The notes: a model not told the origin generated them from the letters alone. DNA of 64,000 bases from Microbulbifer litoralis (GCF_023634065.1 NZ_JALKCV010000007.1:62001-126000), one strand, 5' to 3'. Counted from the first letter of the stretch, positions 1 to 9,711 are shown. Numbers and translations are program-made.

Positions 1-8
1 GATTTGCC

Positions 9-46
9 GGCCAAGCCCCCATGTAACGGGGCTTGGCCTTTGTTTT
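9..46 (+). terminator. Rho-independent terminator before pstC
   Basis: An 11-bp perfect stem (GGCCAAGCCCC pairing with GGGGCTTGGCC) is followed by TTTGTTTT. It probably ends a gene upstream of the window. In a pst cluster that gene would usually be pstS, which is inference. Read-through or a promoter in 47-129 would feed pstC. Confidence 0.85.
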
Positions 47-129
47 ATTGGAATGCCGCCCACAAGGGCAATGGAAACGTCGTTAAAAGCCCGGATAATG
101 CCCGGCGAACCTTTTGGCTGAGCGAATCG

Positions 130-1509
130 ATGCAAACACCTACCCTATTCGCGCTGTTGTTGCTGCTGGTGCTGGTGGCCTACGGCACCGGCTTTACCCG
201 CGCGGTGACGGCCGCGCGCGGCAGCGGCGGCCTGCGCAACCTGGCCTCGCTGCCCAGCTACTACGGCCTGTACACCGCGCTCTGGTGCGGCCTGCCGGCG
301 CTGCTGCTGCTGGCAGCCTGGCTGGTATTCGACGACGGGATCATCCGCGCCATGGTCATGAACAGCCTCGCCGACAAACCGGCGGCGCTGTCGGACCAGA
401 ACCTGCTGTGGGCCCAGATCCAGAATGTTGCCGCGGGTAACCTGTTCGGCGAGCCGGAGCCACAGGTTGCCGCGGCGGCGGCGCACCTCACCGAGCTGCG
501 CAGCACCACGGGAATGGTCCAGGCGGGTTTGACACTGGTGATCGCCGCCGGTCTCGGCGCCTTTTCGCTACTGCGCTTCTCGCCGCAACTGCGCGCGCGG
601 GAAAAGGTGGAAAGCGTGCTGCGCTGGGTGCTGGTGGCCTGCGCCTGCGCCGCCATCTTCACCACCGTCGGCATCCTGCTGTCGGTGCTGTTCGAGTCGC
701 TGCGCTTTTTCCACGCGGTGCCGATCACGGAATTCCTGTTCGGCCTGCACTGGAGCCCGCAGATGGCGCTGCGCGCCGACCAGGTGGGCTCCAGCGGCGC
801 CTTCGGCGCCGTGCCGCTGTTTACCGGCACCATGATGGTCTCCGCCATCGCCATGTTCGTGGCCGTGCCGGTGGGCCTGATGTCGGCCATTTACCTGGCC
901 GAGTACGCCAGCAAGCGGGTGCGCAACTTCGCCAAGCCGGTGCTGGAAATCCTCGCCGGCGTGCCCACGGTGGTGTACGGCTTCTTCGCCGCGCTGACCG
1001 TGGCGCCGTTTGTGCGCGACGCCGCGGCGGCCATCGGCCTGCAGGCCTCCAGCGAGAGTGCACTGGCGGCGGGTCTGGTGATGGGGGTGATGATCATTCC
1101 GTTCGTATCGTCGCTGTCCGACGATGTGATCAATGCGGTGCCGCAATCGCTGCGCGACGGCGCCCTCGGTCTCGGCTCCACCCATTCGGAAACCGTGCGC
1201 AAGGTGGTCATCCCCGCCGCCCTGCCCGGCATTGTCGGCGGTGTACTGCTGGCGGTGTCGCGGGCGATCGGCGAGACCATGATCGTGGTCATGGCCGCCG
1301 GCCTGGCCGCCAACCTGACCGCCAATCCCCTCGACTCGGTCACCACCGTGACGGTGCAGATCGTCACCCTGCTGGTGGGCGACCAGGAATTCGACAGCCC
1401 CAAAACCCTGGCCGCCTTCGCCCTGGGCCTGATGCTGTTCCTCACCACGCTGGTGCTGAACTTCATCGCCCTGCACGTCGTGAAAAAATACCGGGAACAG
1501 TATGACTGA
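130..1509 (+). CDS. pstC: Phosphate ABC transporter permease PstC (long form)
   Basis: One of the two inner-membrane channel subunits of the high-affinity phosphate importer PstSCAB. I start at the ATG at 130, where the hydrophobic N-terminus begins; the frame is open further upstream but runs through the terminator hairpin. The protein is 459 aa. Membrane segments lie near residues 7-22, 46-67, 126-148 and 162-188, and a six-helix permease domain spans about 225-455. The cytoplasmic EAA loop, which docks on PstB, is seen as GALGLGSTHSETVRKVVIP near residue 350. The N-terminal half is longer than in E. coli PstC (about 320 aa), as in several marine gammaproteobacteria. The last 8 bases overlap pstA, indicating translational coupling. 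Confidence 0.93.
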   Translation: MQTPTLFALLLLLVLVAYGTGFTRAVTAARGSGGLRNLASLPSYYGLYTALWCGLPALLLLAAWLVFDDGIIRAMVMNSLADKPAALSDQNLLWAQIQNVAAGNLFGEPEPQVAAAAAHLTELRSTTGMVQAGLTLVIAAGLGAFSLLRFSPQLRAREKVESVLRWVLVACACAAIFTTVGILLSVLFESLRFFHAVPITEFLFGLHWSPQMALRADQVGSSGAFGAVPLFTGTMMVSAIAMFVAVPVGLMSAIYLAEYASKRVRNFAKPVLEILAGVPTVVYGFFAALTVAPFVRDAAAAIGLQASSESALAAGLVMGVMIIPFVSSLSDDVINAVPQSLRDGALGLGSTHSETVRKVVIPAALPGIVGGVLLAVSRAIGETMIVVMAAGLAANLTANPLDSVTTVTVQIVTLLVGDQEFDSPKTLAAFALGLMLFLTTLVLNFIALHVVKKYREQYD

Positions 1510-2788
1510 CCTTACGCAACAGCAGGTACGTGAGCGCATCGAGCGGCGCCTCGCCAGCCGCCACCTCAAGGAAAAAATCTTCCGCGGCCTGGGGATCGCC
1601 AGTATCGCCTTCGGCGTGCTGGCGGTGGCCATCCTGTTTGCCGATATCATCGCCAAGGGCAGCGGCGCCTTTGTGCAGAGTGACATCCAGCTGGAGATCA
1701 CCTACGACCCGGCGGTGTTGGGTATCGAACAGGTGGACCAGGAAAGCCTTACCTGGGCCAACTTCACCGGTGTCATCCGCGAGGCGCTGCGCGAACGTTT
1801 CCCCGACGTCAGTGGCCGCGCCGAGAAGCGGGAGCTCTACTCGCTGGTGTCCACCGGCGCACCTTTCGCGCTGCGCGACCGGCTCGCAGCCGATCCGGAA
1901 CTGCTCGGCCAGACCGAGAAGGTGTGGCTGACGGCGGACGACGACGTGGACACCTTCGTCAAGAGCCTGTCCGATTCCAGGAACGGTTTCCGCGGCCGCA
2001 CCTCGGACCGCATGGCCGGCTGGATCGACCAGCTGCTGGTCGCCGGCGAACTGAAGAAGCGCTTCAACAGCAATTTCTTCACCAACGGCGACTCGCGCGA
2101 GCCCGAACAGGCCGGTATCCGCGCGGCGCTGGTGGGGTCGCTGTTCACGCTGCTGGTGACCCTGATGCTGTCCTTCCCGATCGGCGTGGCGGCGGCCATC
2201 TACCTGGAGGAGTACGCGCCCAGGAACCGCTGGACCGACCTGATCGAGGTGAACATCAACAACCTCGCCGCGGTGCCGTCCATCGTCTTCGGCCTGCTGG
2301 GCCTGGCGATCTTCATCAATTTCTTCGAGATGCCGCGCTCGGCGCCGCTGGTGGGCGGCCTGGTGCTGACGCTGATGACCCTGCCCACCATCATCATCTC
2401 CAGCCGCGCATCGCTGAAGGCGGTTCCGCCGTCGATCCGCGAGGCGGCCATGGGCATGGGCGCCTCGCGCATGCAGGTGGTGTTCCACCATGTGCTGCCG
2501 CTGGCGATGCCGGGGATGCTCACCGGTGCCATCATCGGCATGGCGCAGGCGCTGGGCGAGACGGCGCCGCTGCTGATGATCGGCATGGTGGCCTTTATCG
2601 TCGACGTGCCCCACGGCATCACCGACCCGGCCACGGTATTGCCGGTGCAGATTTTCCTGTGGGCGGACAGCCCCGAGCGCGCCTTCGTCGAGCGCACTTC
2701 CGCCGCGATCATGGTGCTGCTGAGTGTCCTGATCGCAATGAACGCCAGCGCAGTGTGGCTGCGCAAGAAACTCGAGCGCCGCTGGTAG
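1502..2788 (+). CDS. pstA: Phosphate ABC transporter permease PstA
   Basis: Second channel subunit of the phosphate importer, 428 aa, starting inside the end of pstC. A first membrane helix lies near residues 33-52. A periplasmic-type insert of about 150 residues follows, then a six-helix permease domain from about 205. Its EAA loop reads EAAMGMGASRMQVVFHHVLP. The large insert makes it longer than E. coli PstA (about 296 aa), matching the long PstC beside it, so the two probably co-evolved as a pair. A 59-bp gap separates it from pstB, so all four genes can form one transcript. Confidence 0.93.
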   Translation: MTDLTQQQVRERIERRLASRHLKEKIFRGLGIASIAFGVLAVAILFADIIAKGSGAFVQSDIQLEITYDPAVLGIEQVDQESLTWANFTGVIREALRERFPDVSGRAEKRELYSLVSTGAPFALRDRLAADPELLGQTEKVWLTADDDVDTFVKSLSDSRNGFRGRTSDRMAGWIDQLLVAGELKKRFNSNFFTNGDSREPEQAGIRAALVGSLFTLLVTLMLSFPIGVAAAIYLEEYAPRNRWTDLIEVNINNLAAVPSIVFGLLGLAIFINFFEMPRSAPLVGGLVLTLMTLPTIIISSRASLKAVPPSIREAAMGMGASRMQVVFHHVLPLAMPGMLTGAIIGMAQALGETAPLLMIGMVAFIVDVPHGITDPATVLPVQIFLWADSPERAFVERTSAAIMVLLSVLIAMNASAVWLRKKLERRW

Positions 2789-2847
2789 CGGTGTTGTCGG
2801 AAATGATCGGCCCGCACCGCGAGTGCTAAGATAACGGGATTGTCTTT

Positions 2848-3723
2848 ATGAATACCATGACCCTGGATGCCGGCCACGCGGCACCGGCACAACCCGAGAG
2901 CCTGGAAAAAGAAACTGTGGACAGCCAGACCAAGGTACGCGAAACCGTCGGCCAGCCCTTCTGCGACGATGCCAAGTTGCGCATGCGCGGCGTCAATGTC
3001 TTTTACGGCGAGGCGCAGGCGATCCACGAGGTGAGCCTGGATATCGGCCGCAACGAGGTGGTGGCGATGATTGGCCCGTCCGGCTGTGGCAAGTCCACCT
3101 TCCTGCGCTGCCTGAACCGCATGAACGACACCATCGACAGTTGTCGCGTCGAGGGCGAAGTGACGCTGGACGACGAGCCCATCTACGGCCCGAAAGTGGA
3201 CGTGGTGCCGCTGCGCGCGCGCGTGGGCATGGTGTTCCAGAAACCCAATCCGTTTCCGAAATCCATCTATGACAATGTCGCCTACGGTCCGAAAATCCAC
3301 GGTATCGCCAGCCGCCGCGCCGAGCTGGACGACATCGTCGAGAACAGCCTGCGCCGCGCCGGCCTGTGGAATGAAGTAAAGGAGCGCCTGGACAAACCCG
3401 GCACCGGCCTCTCCGGCGGCCAGCAGCAGCGCCTGTGCATCGCCCGCGCCATCGCCGTGAGCCCGGAAGTGATCCTGATGGACGAACCCTGTTCGGCCCT
3501 GGACCCGATTGCCACCGCGCGCATCGAGGAGCTGATCGACGAACTGCGCGAAAACTACACCATCGCCATCGTCACCCACTCGATGCAGCAGGCCGCGCGC
3601 GTCAGCCAGCGTACCGCCTATTTCCATCTCGGCCACCTGGTGGAGGTGAACGATACCGAGACGGTCTTCACAAATCCGCAGCACGAGCTGACCGAAGCCT
3701 ATATTACCGGCCGCTTCGGCTAA
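2848..3723 (+). CDS. pstB: Phosphate ABC transporter ATP-binding protein PstB
   Basis: ATPase that powers the PstCA channel from the cytoplasm, 291 aa. Visible motifs are Walker [10 protein letters not shown], the ABC signature LSGGQQQRL, Walker [14 protein letters not shown] and the switch histidine in [13 protein letters not shown]. The first 45 or so residues form a poorly conserved extension before the usual PstB start, and a shorter start cannot be excluded. phoU begins 27 bases after its stop. Confidence 0.95.
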   Translation: MNTMTLDAGHAAPAQPESLEKETVDSQTKVRETVGQPFCDDAKLRMRGVNVFYGEAQAIHEVSLDIGRNEVVAMIGPSGCGKSTFLRCLNRMNDTIDSCRVEGEVTLDDEPIYGPKVDVVPLRARVGMVFQKPNPFPKSIYDNVAYGPKIHGIASRRAELDDIVENSLRRAGLWNEVKERLDKPGTGLSGGQQQRLCIARAIAVSPEVILMDEPCSALDPIATARIEELIDELRENYTIAIVTHSMQQAARVSQRTAYFHLGHLVEVNDTETVFTNPQHELTEAYITGRFG

Positions 3724-3750
3724 ACTCTGGCGAACAGAAGCGACAGAATT

Positions 3751-4452
3751 ATGGACATGCATTTCGATCAACATATCTCCCGCCAGTTCAACGAGGACCT
3801 GGAAAGCATCAAGACCGAGATGCTGGAAATGGGCGGCATGGTCACCCGCCAGGTGGCCGACGCGGTCGAGTCGTTGGCCAACGCCGACAGCGAGCTGGCG
3901 GAAAAGGTGCTGCGCGTCGAGGAGGAGATCGACCGGCGCGAAATGGCGCTGGACGAACACGCCACGCTGATCATCGCCAAGCGCCAGCCGGCCGCGTCGG
4001 ACCTGCGCATGGTGATGTCGGTAATCCGCATTGCCCGCGACCTGGAGCGCGTCGGCGACGAGGCCGGCAAGATCGCCAAGATGGCCATCGCACTGACCGA
4101 CGAGGGCACCTCGCCGCGCGGCTACACCGAGATCCGCCATATCGCCAGCGCCGTGCGCCGGATGCTGAACGATTCACTCGATGCCTATACCCGCTTCGAT
4201 GTGCAGTCCGCGATGCGCACCCTGGCCGAGGACGAACAGGTGGATATGGACTATCGCACCGCGGTGCGGGAAATGATCACCTACATGATGGAGGACCCGC
4301 GCAGTATCTCGCGCGTGATGAATGTCCTCTGGACCCTGCGCTCGCTGGAGCGTATCGGCGACCACGCCAAGAATATCTGCGAGCAGGTGGTTTACCTGGT
4401 GGAAGGCACCGATATCCGTCACGGCCACGAGGACAACCTGAAAAAGGCCTGA
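3751..4452 (+). CDS. phoU: Phosphate signalling complex protein PhoU
   Basis: Negative regulator that connects the Pst transporter to the PhoR kinase, so that the Pho regulon is off when phosphate is plentiful. It is 233 aa, the normal family length, and all-helical with two PhoU repeats. Each repeat carries the metal-binding type motif: RIARDLERVGDEAGKIAK near residue 95 and LRSLERIGDHAKNI near residue 195. It is the last gene of the pst operon. A heptamer repeat array follows 7 bp after the stop, and then a terminator. Confidence 0.95.
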   Translation: MDMHFDQHISRQFNEDLESIKTEMLEMGGMVTRQVADAVESLANADSELAEKVLRVEEEIDRREMALDEHATLIIAKRQPAASDLRMVMSVIRIARDLERVGDEAGKIAKMAIALTDEGTSPRGYTEIRHIASAVRRMLNDSLDAYTRFDVQSAMRTLAEDEQVDMDYRTAVREMITYMMEDPRSISRVMNVLWTLRSLERIGDHAKNICEQVVYLVEGTDIRHGHEDNLKKA

Positions 4453-4459
4453 TAATTTT

Positions 4460-4522
4460 CGGGACTCGGGACTCGGGACTCGGGACTCGGGACTGGGGAC
4501 TCGGGACTCGGGACTCGGGACT
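4460..4522 (+). repeat. Tandem heptamer array (CGGGACT x 9)
   Basis: Nine exact-length 7-bp units CGGGACT lie head to tail. The sixth unit is GGGGACT. The array sits between the phoU stop and the terminator at 4552. The same unit forms arrays at 23564-23605 (6 units, opposite strand), 49968-50065 (14 units, opposite strand) and 50732-50794 (9 units). This copy lacks the joint and 17-bp palindrome that the other three share. Confidence 0.95.
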
Positions 4523-4551
4523 CGCTGTAGAAGCCTGCTTGCAGGCGAATT

Positions 4552-4580
4552 AAAATGGCCGCGCTATGCGGCCATTTTTT
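4552..4580 (+). terminator. Rho-independent terminator of the pst-phoU operon
   Basis: Stem AAAATGGCCGC / GCGGCCATTTT with loop GCTAT, running into a T tract. It lies 27 bp before the start codon of the next gene. Confidence 0.85.
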
Positions 4581-4606
4581 ATGGTGGCAACAGGGAGATC
4601 GCGCCA

Positions 4607-4936
4607 ATGAAATATATTTTCGAAGTCCGTATCAAGGAGGGTCACACCGCCGAGGAATACGCCAGGGCCTGGGTGCGTGCCTCCGAGCTGATCCAGCGCG
4701 CCCCGGGTGCCCGCGGCACCGAACTGCACCGCAAGATAGGCGACCCCGATACACTGATCGCCATCGCCAGCTGGGACAGCAAGGCGCAGCGGGATGCGAT
4801 GGAATCCCGGCACGATGCGGAGATTGCGGAAATCATTCGCAGTGCCGCGCCCTTTGTGGAAATTCATCCCCTGGGGGAATTCGAGGATCCGGAATGGGTG
4901 GTACGACCGTCATCGAATCGACGTTTTGATGACTAA
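4607..4936 (+). CDS. Antibiotic biosynthesis monooxygenase-like (dimeric alpha-beta barrel) protein
   Basis: A 109-aa cytoplasmic protein with the beta-alpha-beta pattern of the ABM fold: FEVRIKEGHTAEEYARAW, then GTELHRKIGDPDTLIAIASW, then a helix with HDAEIAEIIRSAAPF. Family members range from small monooxygenases to heme-handling proteins and stress proteins. No substrate can be read from the sequence. It stands alone between two terminator or promoter regions, so it is probably monocistronic. Confidence 0.7.
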   Translation: MKYIFEVRIKEGHTAEEYARAWVRASELIQRAPGARGTELHRKIGDPDTLIAIASWDSKAQRDAMESRHDAEIAEIIRSAAPFVEIHPLGEFEDPEWVVRPSSNRRFDD

Positions 4937-5137
4937 CCCGGGCGTACCCGAACCGGAAAACCCGCCGGCGCAATTGTCATACAAACAGCGTCTGAACAGC
5001 CTCTCTCCAGAAAATAATAATCAATTCGTTTTCGGCAGCAACCTACAGCGCTCAAACTGAACGGATGCTGAACCCGAAGCGCCTTCGCCGGATATTTTTC
5101 TTTTTTTCGAGAGACTCCACATTTGCGCCAATTCTTG

Positions 5138-5165
5138 TTGCCAGCGATAAAACTTTTGCTAGAAT
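5138..5165 (+). promoter_or_regulatory. Sigma-70 type promoter of the porin gene
   Basis: TTGCCA at 5138-5143 and TAGAAT at 5160-5165, spaced by 16 bp. The predicted start point near 5172 leaves a leader of about 37 bases before the ATG at 5209. The rest of 4937-5208 shows no gene. Confidence 0.6.
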
Positions 5166-5208
5166 CCGCGGCCCAATTGGACCCCCAAGTGTTAAAAAGG
5201 AAATTGCA

Positions 5209-6009
5209 ATGAAGTTCAGATTCGCTGTCCTGCCGCTGATGGTTTTCGCTGCGACTGCATCGGCCGAAAGCTACAACTCCATCACTACTGCTACCTACGA
5301 GAATGCTGAGTACCCGACTACCGATTTGGATACTTTCGATATCGGCAGCAAATATTACTTCGCCCCGCTGGAGACCATGGGGCCGTTGAAAGAATTTGAA
5401 TATATCATCGATACAACCAATCTCTATGGCAACTATCGTTATACCGATTACGACGGTGGTGATACCGATACCATGACACTGGGCGGTGAGTACTTTGCGG
5501 CCAACGGTTTTATGGTCGGTGCCGAGGTGACCGAAAGCGACGGTAACGATGGCAATACGCTCTCCGCTGGTTACCTGTTCAACCCAAATTTCCTGCTGAG
5601 CGTTCACCGGGTGGATCAGGACAACAGCGATGCCGAGAATTATGTCGGTGCGCGCTATAACCACAGCCTGGGTGGTACCGACTATATCGGTTTCGATTTC
5701 GAGACCGATGACGATTTCGACACCCAGTCCCTGTCCTCCAAGCTGTTCAAGGGCCTGGGCAATGAGACCTGGGTGGCCGTCGAAGCCGGATATGTCAACT
5801 TCGACGAAGCGGACAACTACTGGAATGTCGGTGCCGAGTACTACTTCAGCAAAGAGACATCCGTAGGTGCGGGTTATGACGAGCGCGAGACCTTCGACCT
5901 GAGTGTCTCCCACTTCTTCAATCGCAATGTGGCTGGCAATATGACCTACGCCACCAACAACGATACCGATGTGGACCAGTTCCTGCTGGGTGTAACCGTC
6001 CAGCTCTGA
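5209..6009 (+). CDS. Putative outer-membrane porin (beta-barrel)
   Basis: A 266-aa protein with a clear signal peptide (MKFRFAVLPLMVFAATASA, cut before ESYNS). The rest alternates short amphipathic strands with Asp/Asn/Gly-rich turns, as in small porins of marine gammaproteobacteria. The start at 5209 is set by AAGGA 9 bases upstream and by the signal peptide; the frame stays open further upstream without a leader. The C-terminus ends in FLLGVTVQL, with leucine where most porins have a final aromatic residue. The mature protein is strongly acidic. Substrate unknown. Confidence 0.75.
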   Translation: MKFRFAVLPLMVFAATASAESYNSITTATYENAEYPTTDLDTFDIGSKYYFAPLETMGPLKEFEYIIDTTNLYGNYRYTDYDGGDTDTMTLGGEYFAANGFMVGAEVTESDGNDGNTLSAGYLFNPNFLLSVHRVDQDNSDAENYVGARYNHSLGGTDYIGFDFETDDDFDTQSLSSKLFKGLGNETWVAVEAGYVNFDEADNYWNVGAEYYFSKETSVGAGYDERETFDLSVSHFFNRNVAGNMTYATNNDTDVDQFLLGVTVQL

Positions 6010-6042
6010 TGGCGCCCGTGCGCGTCAATCGTTCGCAGTAAT

Positions 6043-6071
6043 AAAAAGGGCCGCATCTGCGGCCCTTTTTA
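6043..6071. terminator. Bidirectional terminator between porin and M48 protease genes
   Basis: Perfect stem AAAAAGGGCCGC / GCGGCCCTTTTT with loop ATCT. It carries an A tract on one side and a T tract on the other, so it can serve both convergent genes. Confidence 0.85.
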
Positions 6072-6088
6072 TTGTTCCCGGATCCTGT

Positions 6089-7369
6089 TCAGCCCTGGTT
6101 GCCCAGCGCCTGCATCCGCGCCTGGGCCTTGCTGCCGATATCGCCGCCGGCCTGGGCCGCGGTCTGGTAGTGGCTGTAGGCGTTGTTGACATTGCCCTGC
6201 TGCTCGTAGACCTGTCCCAGGTAGTAATGGGCGTAGGGCGTCTCCAGGTAGCCGAGTGAGCGGCTCAGGTCGCGCTCGGCAGCGGTGTAGTTTTTCAGCT
6301 GCGCGCTGGCCACGCCGCGCTTGAGCCAGTTGGAAAAGAGGCCGGGGTTTTTCTGTACCGCGGTATCGTAGGCCCGGTGGGCATTCTTGTACTGTTTTTG
6401 GTGGGCCAGCAGGTCGCCCTCCAGGGCGTAGAAGGCGGCCTCTTTCGGCTGTTGCTGCTGGGCGCGGCGCACCAGCGTCAGGGCGCGGTCGTACTGTTCG
6501 TTGTTGATCGCGGCCACGGCGTCGTCGTAGTTCTTGTAGGCGTCGGCGTCGCGCTTCAGCTGGGCGATGGCCTTCTGGTAGGCGGCGCGGTTGGTGACGC
6601 CGCCCCCGGGCAGCTGCTTGGCGCGCTTCCTGTTGGCTTCCACCCGCGCCTGGGACGGCGGGTGGCTGGCGAACAGTGCCTGCAGGCCGCCGGACTGGCG
6701 CCCCTTGGACAGCTCCACAAACTTCTCCTGCAGCCGCACGGCCCCCTGGGGATCGTAGCCGGCCGCAGCCATATACTGCATGCCGTACTTGTCGGATTCC
6801 AGTTCGTTCTCGCGGCCGTAGCGGGCGATATAGGCGCCGCCGCCAAGCTGACCGCCGAGGGCCACCAGGTCGCCGTAACCGGTGTCCTGGGTGGCGGCGC
6901 CCAATACCGCCAGGCCGGCCCCCAGCACCTGCTGCTGGGACATGGCGGCGGCGGAGTGGCGCGCGGCGGCGTGCACGATTTCGTGGCCGAGCACCGCGGC
7001 CAGCTCCGATTCGTCCTCGAGAATGGTCAGCAGGCCGCGGTTGACGGCGATCTTGCCGCCGGGCAGCGCCCAGGCGTTGGGCGTGGAGTTGTTCAGCACC
7101 ACGAACTCGTAGGGGAGTTGCGGCTGGTCGGAGACCCGCGCCAGCTTCTGGCCGATACGGTTGACGTAATCCTGCAGCGACTGGTCGACGATATACTTGC
7201 CGCCCTGCTGCTGCTGGTTGATCGGGTACTGTTCCTCGCCCAGCGCCAGCTCCTGGCCCTGGGACATCAGTGACAGTTCCTTCTTGCCGGTCACCGGGTT
7301 GACCGCACAGCCGGCCAGCAAGGACACGGCCGCGGCGGCCGCGGTTATCTTGAGTGTGCGCGAGATCAT
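6089..7369 (-). CDS. M48 family zinc metalloprotease lipoprotein with TPR domain (BepA/LoiP-like)
   Basis: A 426-aa periplasmic lipoprotein. The signal ends in the lipobox SLLAG/C with Cys21. The zinc site is HEIVH at 129-133 with a third ligand in the NELESD stretch near 189. The last 150 residues form TPR repeats (for example AFYALEGDLLAHQKQYKNAH). This is the architecture of BepA (YfgC), which handles stalled outer-membrane proteins and LptD. Residue 22 after the Cys is Ala, not Asp, which favours sorting to the outer membrane. The start is supported by GGGAGGAGG just upstream. It is convergent with the porin gene. Confidence 0.85.
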   Translation of the reverse strand: MISRTLKITAAAAAVSLLAGCAVNPVTGKKELSLMSQGQELALGEEQYPINQQQQGGKYIVDQSLQDYVNRIGQKLARVSDQPQLPYEFVVLNNSTPNAWALPGGKIAVNRGLLTILEDESELAAVLGHEIVHAAARHSAAAMSQQQVLGAGLAVLGAATQDTGYGDLVALGGQLGGGAYIARYGRENELESDKYGMQYMAAAGYDPQGAVRLQEKFVELSKGRQSGGLQALFASHPPSQARVEANRKRAKQLPGGGVTNRAAYQKAIAQLKRDADAYKNYDDAVAAINNEQYDRALTLVRRAQQQQPKEAAFYALEGDLLAHQKQYKNAHRAYDTAVQKNPGLFSNWLKRGVASAQLKNYTAAERDLSRSLGYLETPYAHYYLGQVYEQQGNVNNAYSHYQTAAQAGGDIGSKAQARMQALGNQG

Positions 7370-7432
7370 CGCCTCCTCCCTGTATAATGTCTGGTTTATG
7401 GAGCTATTTTACACAGTCCCGGGAGTGAGGTT

Positions 7433-7912
7433 ATGGCGGCACTGCAGATTATCGAACTATTCGCCGGTATCGATCCGGATGGACAGCCGGTGGTGGAGCG
7501 GCTGCAGGTACGCGTGAACGAGGACGACAGTTGCCAGTTGGTGCGCTCGCCGGCGTTTATCAAGGGCATCGCCAGTGGCGACACCATCAAGGTGGACAGG
7601 GACAGCCAGCAGTTCGAGCTGGTCAGGCGTTCCGGCAACCTGGCGGTGCGGGTGCTGTGCCGCGGCGACAGCGCCGCGCTGTCCGACAAGCTGACACCGC
7701 AGCTGGAGAAGCTCGGCGGCGAGCTGGATATGGAGAACCCGCGCCTGCTGGTCTATTCCATCCACGTCAGCTGCGGCTTTGCCGAGATCGAGGAGATACT
7801 GAACAGTGTCTGCGACGGCGCCAACAGTCTCTGGAACTACGGCAATGTCTACGACCCCGAGGACGGCCAGACACCGCTGAACTGGTGGGTGGATATCCTC
7901 AAGCCGGAATAG
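7433..7912 (+). CDS. DUF4265-like conserved protein
   Basis: A 159-aa soluble protein without a signal or membrane segment. The central stretch (LVRSPAFIKGIASGDTIKV, then ELVRRSGNLAVRVL) resembles the DUF4265 family, whose function is unknown; I recognise this only moderately. The region 7370-7432, shared with the divergent M48 protease gene, holds a perfect TATAAT at 7383-7388. GGAG and GAGG precede the ATG. The C-terminus is rich in Trp and Asn (NSLWNYGNVYDP, LNWWVDI). Confidence 0.7.
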   Translation: MAALQIIELFAGIDPDGQPVVERLQVRVNEDDSCQLVRSPAFIKGIASGDTIKVDRDSQQFELVRRSGNLAVRVLCRGDSAALSDKLTPQLEKLGGELDMENPRLLVYSIHVSCGFAEIEEILNSVCDGANSLWNYGNVYDPEDGQTPLNWWVDILKPE

Positions 7913-7964
7913 TCCCGTCCTCCTTTGAATCTGGTGAACAAAACCCACTGACACAAGGAATCCG

Positions 7965-8741
7965 ATGTTAATCGTTATTTCCCCGGCCAAGACCCTCGAT
8001 TACGAAAGCGAGATCCCCGCGCTGGATACCACCCAGCCGGAATTCCTCAGGGAGTCCTCGGCGCTGATTGAAGAACTGCGGGCGCTGAGTCCGCAGGATA
8101 TCTCCAGCCTGATGAAAATCTCCGACAAGCTGGGCAGCCTGAACTACGACCGTTTCCAGAGCTGGAAGCGCCCGTTTACCGCCAAAAATGCCCGCCCTGC
8201 CGCGCTGGCGTTCAAGGGTGACGTCTACAGCGGGCTCGAGGCCGGGACCATGGGCAAGCGCGACTTCAACTATGCGCAGAAGCACCTGCGTATGCTGTCT
8301 GGCCTCTACGGCCTGCTGCGGCCACTGGACCTGATGCAGCCCTACCGGCTGGAAATGGGCACCAAATTCGAGAATGCCCGCGGCCGCAATCTGTACGAAT
8401 TCTGGGGCGACAGGATCACCGGGGCGCTCAATGCACAGCTGAAAACGCTGAAAAGCAGGGAGCTGGTCAACCTGGCCTCCAACGAATACTTCAAGGCGGT
8501 ACAGCCCAAGGTGCTGGAGGCGGAGATCGTCACCCCGCATTTCAGGGACTGGAAAAACGGCCAGTACAAGATGATCAGCTTCTACGCCAAGAAAGCGCGC
8601 GGCCAGATGAGCCGCTGGGCGATCGACAACCGGGTCCGGAAGGCGGAGGAACTGAAAGGCTTCGATGTGGCCGGTTACCGCTACAACGCGGAGCTTTCCA
8701 GGGGCAATGACTGGGTCTTCACCCGCGACGAGGCCGAATGA
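7965..8741 (+). CDS. yaaA: Peroxide stress protein YaaA (UPF0246)
   Basis: A 258-aa cytoplasmic protein with the typical start [15 protein letters not shown] and the conserved core [15 protein letters not shown]. In E. coli YaaA limits free iron and Fenton damage under H2O2 stress and binds DNA; this is family knowledge. The length matches the family. It starts 52 bases after the DUF4265 gene and its last 4 bases overlap the next start, so the three genes to 9711 look like one transcript. Confidence 0.92.
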   Translation: MLIVISPAKTLDYESEIPALDTTQPEFLRESSALIEELRALSPQDISSLMKISDKLGSLNYDRFQSWKRPFTAKNARPAALAFKGDVYSGLEAGTMGKRDFNYAQKHLRMLSGLYGLLRPLDLMQPYRLEMGTKFENARGRNLYEFWGDRITGALNAQLKTLKSRELVNLASNEYFKAVQPKVLEAEIVTPHFRDWKNGQYKMISFYAKKARGQMSRWAIDNRVRKAEELKGFDVAGYRYNAELSRGNDWVFTRDEAE

Positions 8742-9352
8742 GCGAATCGCCACTGCCGGACGCACCGGCCTGCGGGCGCAACCGCGGGCCCATTTTCGAA
8801 CAGCTGCAGCGCCTGCTGGCGGACCGCACGCATGTGCTGGAGGTGGGCAGCGGTACCGGCCAGCACGCGGTCTATTTTGCCCCGCGCCTGCTGCACCTGG
8901 TCTGGCAGGCCTCGGATCGGGTCGGGAACCTGCCCGGCATTCGCGCCTGGCTGGCCGCGGAGCCCGCCGACAACCTGCCGCCGCCGCTGCACCTGGATGT
9001 CGACGGCCACTGGCCGGACCTGTCCGTCGACGCGGTCTTTACCGCCAATACGCTGCATATCATGTCCGCCGAGTCGGTGCGCACCTTCTTCCGCACATTG
9101 CCGCAGCTATTGCAGCCCGGGGGGCTGCTGATAGTCTATGGCCCGGTCAAAATGGCCGGGGAGTTTATCGGCCCCAGCAACGGCGACTTCGATCGCCGGC
9201 TGCGGGAGCGGGATCCACTGAGTGGTATCCGCGACCTGGAGTGGCTGGATCGGCTGGCCGGCGAGGCCGGCCTGGCGCGCGAGGAACTGAATTATCTGCC
9301 GGCCAACAATCAACTGCTGGTCTGGCGCCTGCAAAACGGAGGGGAGCAGTAA
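8738..9352 (+). CDS. DUF938 family SAM-dependent methyltransferase-like protein
   Basis: A 204-aa protein with the DUF938 opening ([15 protein letters not shown]) and a class I methyltransferase motif [16 protein letters not shown] at about residues 30-45. Later blocks are [11 protein letters not shown] and [11 protein letters not shown], the usual motif IV and post-IV region. The substrate is unknown. Starts (ATGA) and stops overlap with yaaA and the following gene (TAATG), so translation is coupled along the group. Confidence 0.85.
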   Translation: MSESPLPDAPACGRNRGPIFEQLQRLLADRTHVLEVGSGTGQHAVYFAPRLLHLVWQASDRVGNLPGIRAWLAAEPADNLPPPLHLDVDGHWPDLSVDAVFTANTLHIMSAESVRTFFRTLPQLLQPGGLLIVYGPVKMAGEFIGPSNGDFDRRLRERDPLSGIRDLEWLDRLAGEAGLAREELNYLPANNQLLVWRLQNGGEQ

Positions 9353-9711
9353 TGCCCGAGTGGTTTGAGATGAGCGTGGTCGTCGCCTTTGCGATTGCCG
9401 CGGTATTTTTCTTTGCCAAGTACCGCGAGACGGCCACGGCGCTGCACGAGAGCGAGCGTATGAAAAAGCGCCTCTCCAACGACCTGAACCGCTACCGCGA
9501 TATGCCGCGCCTGCGCGCGCTGCGCGACGCCATGGTCAGCGCCGACGGCCTGCCGGTGGACGACGACGGCCGCGAACACCTGCTGCTGCGCGACGGCGAC
9601 CTGCAGCTTCATCACATCACCCTGCGCCGCCAGTGCAATGCGGTCAGCGAGGGGGATGTGGTGACCTACACCAGCAATGGCGAAGAGGTACCGCTCGAAG
9701 AGCTGGAGTAA
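9352..9711 (+). CDS. Small membrane-anchored protein of unknown function
   Basis: A 119-aa protein. One membrane helix at about residues 7-22 (MSVVVAFAIAAVFFFAKY) is followed by a charged helical stretch (ESERMKKRLSNDLNRYRD) and a soluble tail with several acidic turns. The ATG shares a base with the stop of the DUF938 gene, which fixes this start. I do not recognise the family. The coupling suggests expression with yaaA and DUF938. Confidence 0.65.
   Translation: MPEWFEMSVVVAFAIAAVFFFAKYRETATALHESERMKKRLSNDLNRYRDMPRLRALRDAMVSADGLPVDDDGREHLLLRDGDLQLHHITLRRQCNAVSEGDVVTYTSNGEEVPLEELE

Noticed and set aside
4..129. Longer start for pstC
   Set aside because: It would translate through the terminator hairpin and gives a non-hydrophobic, non-conserved N-terminus.
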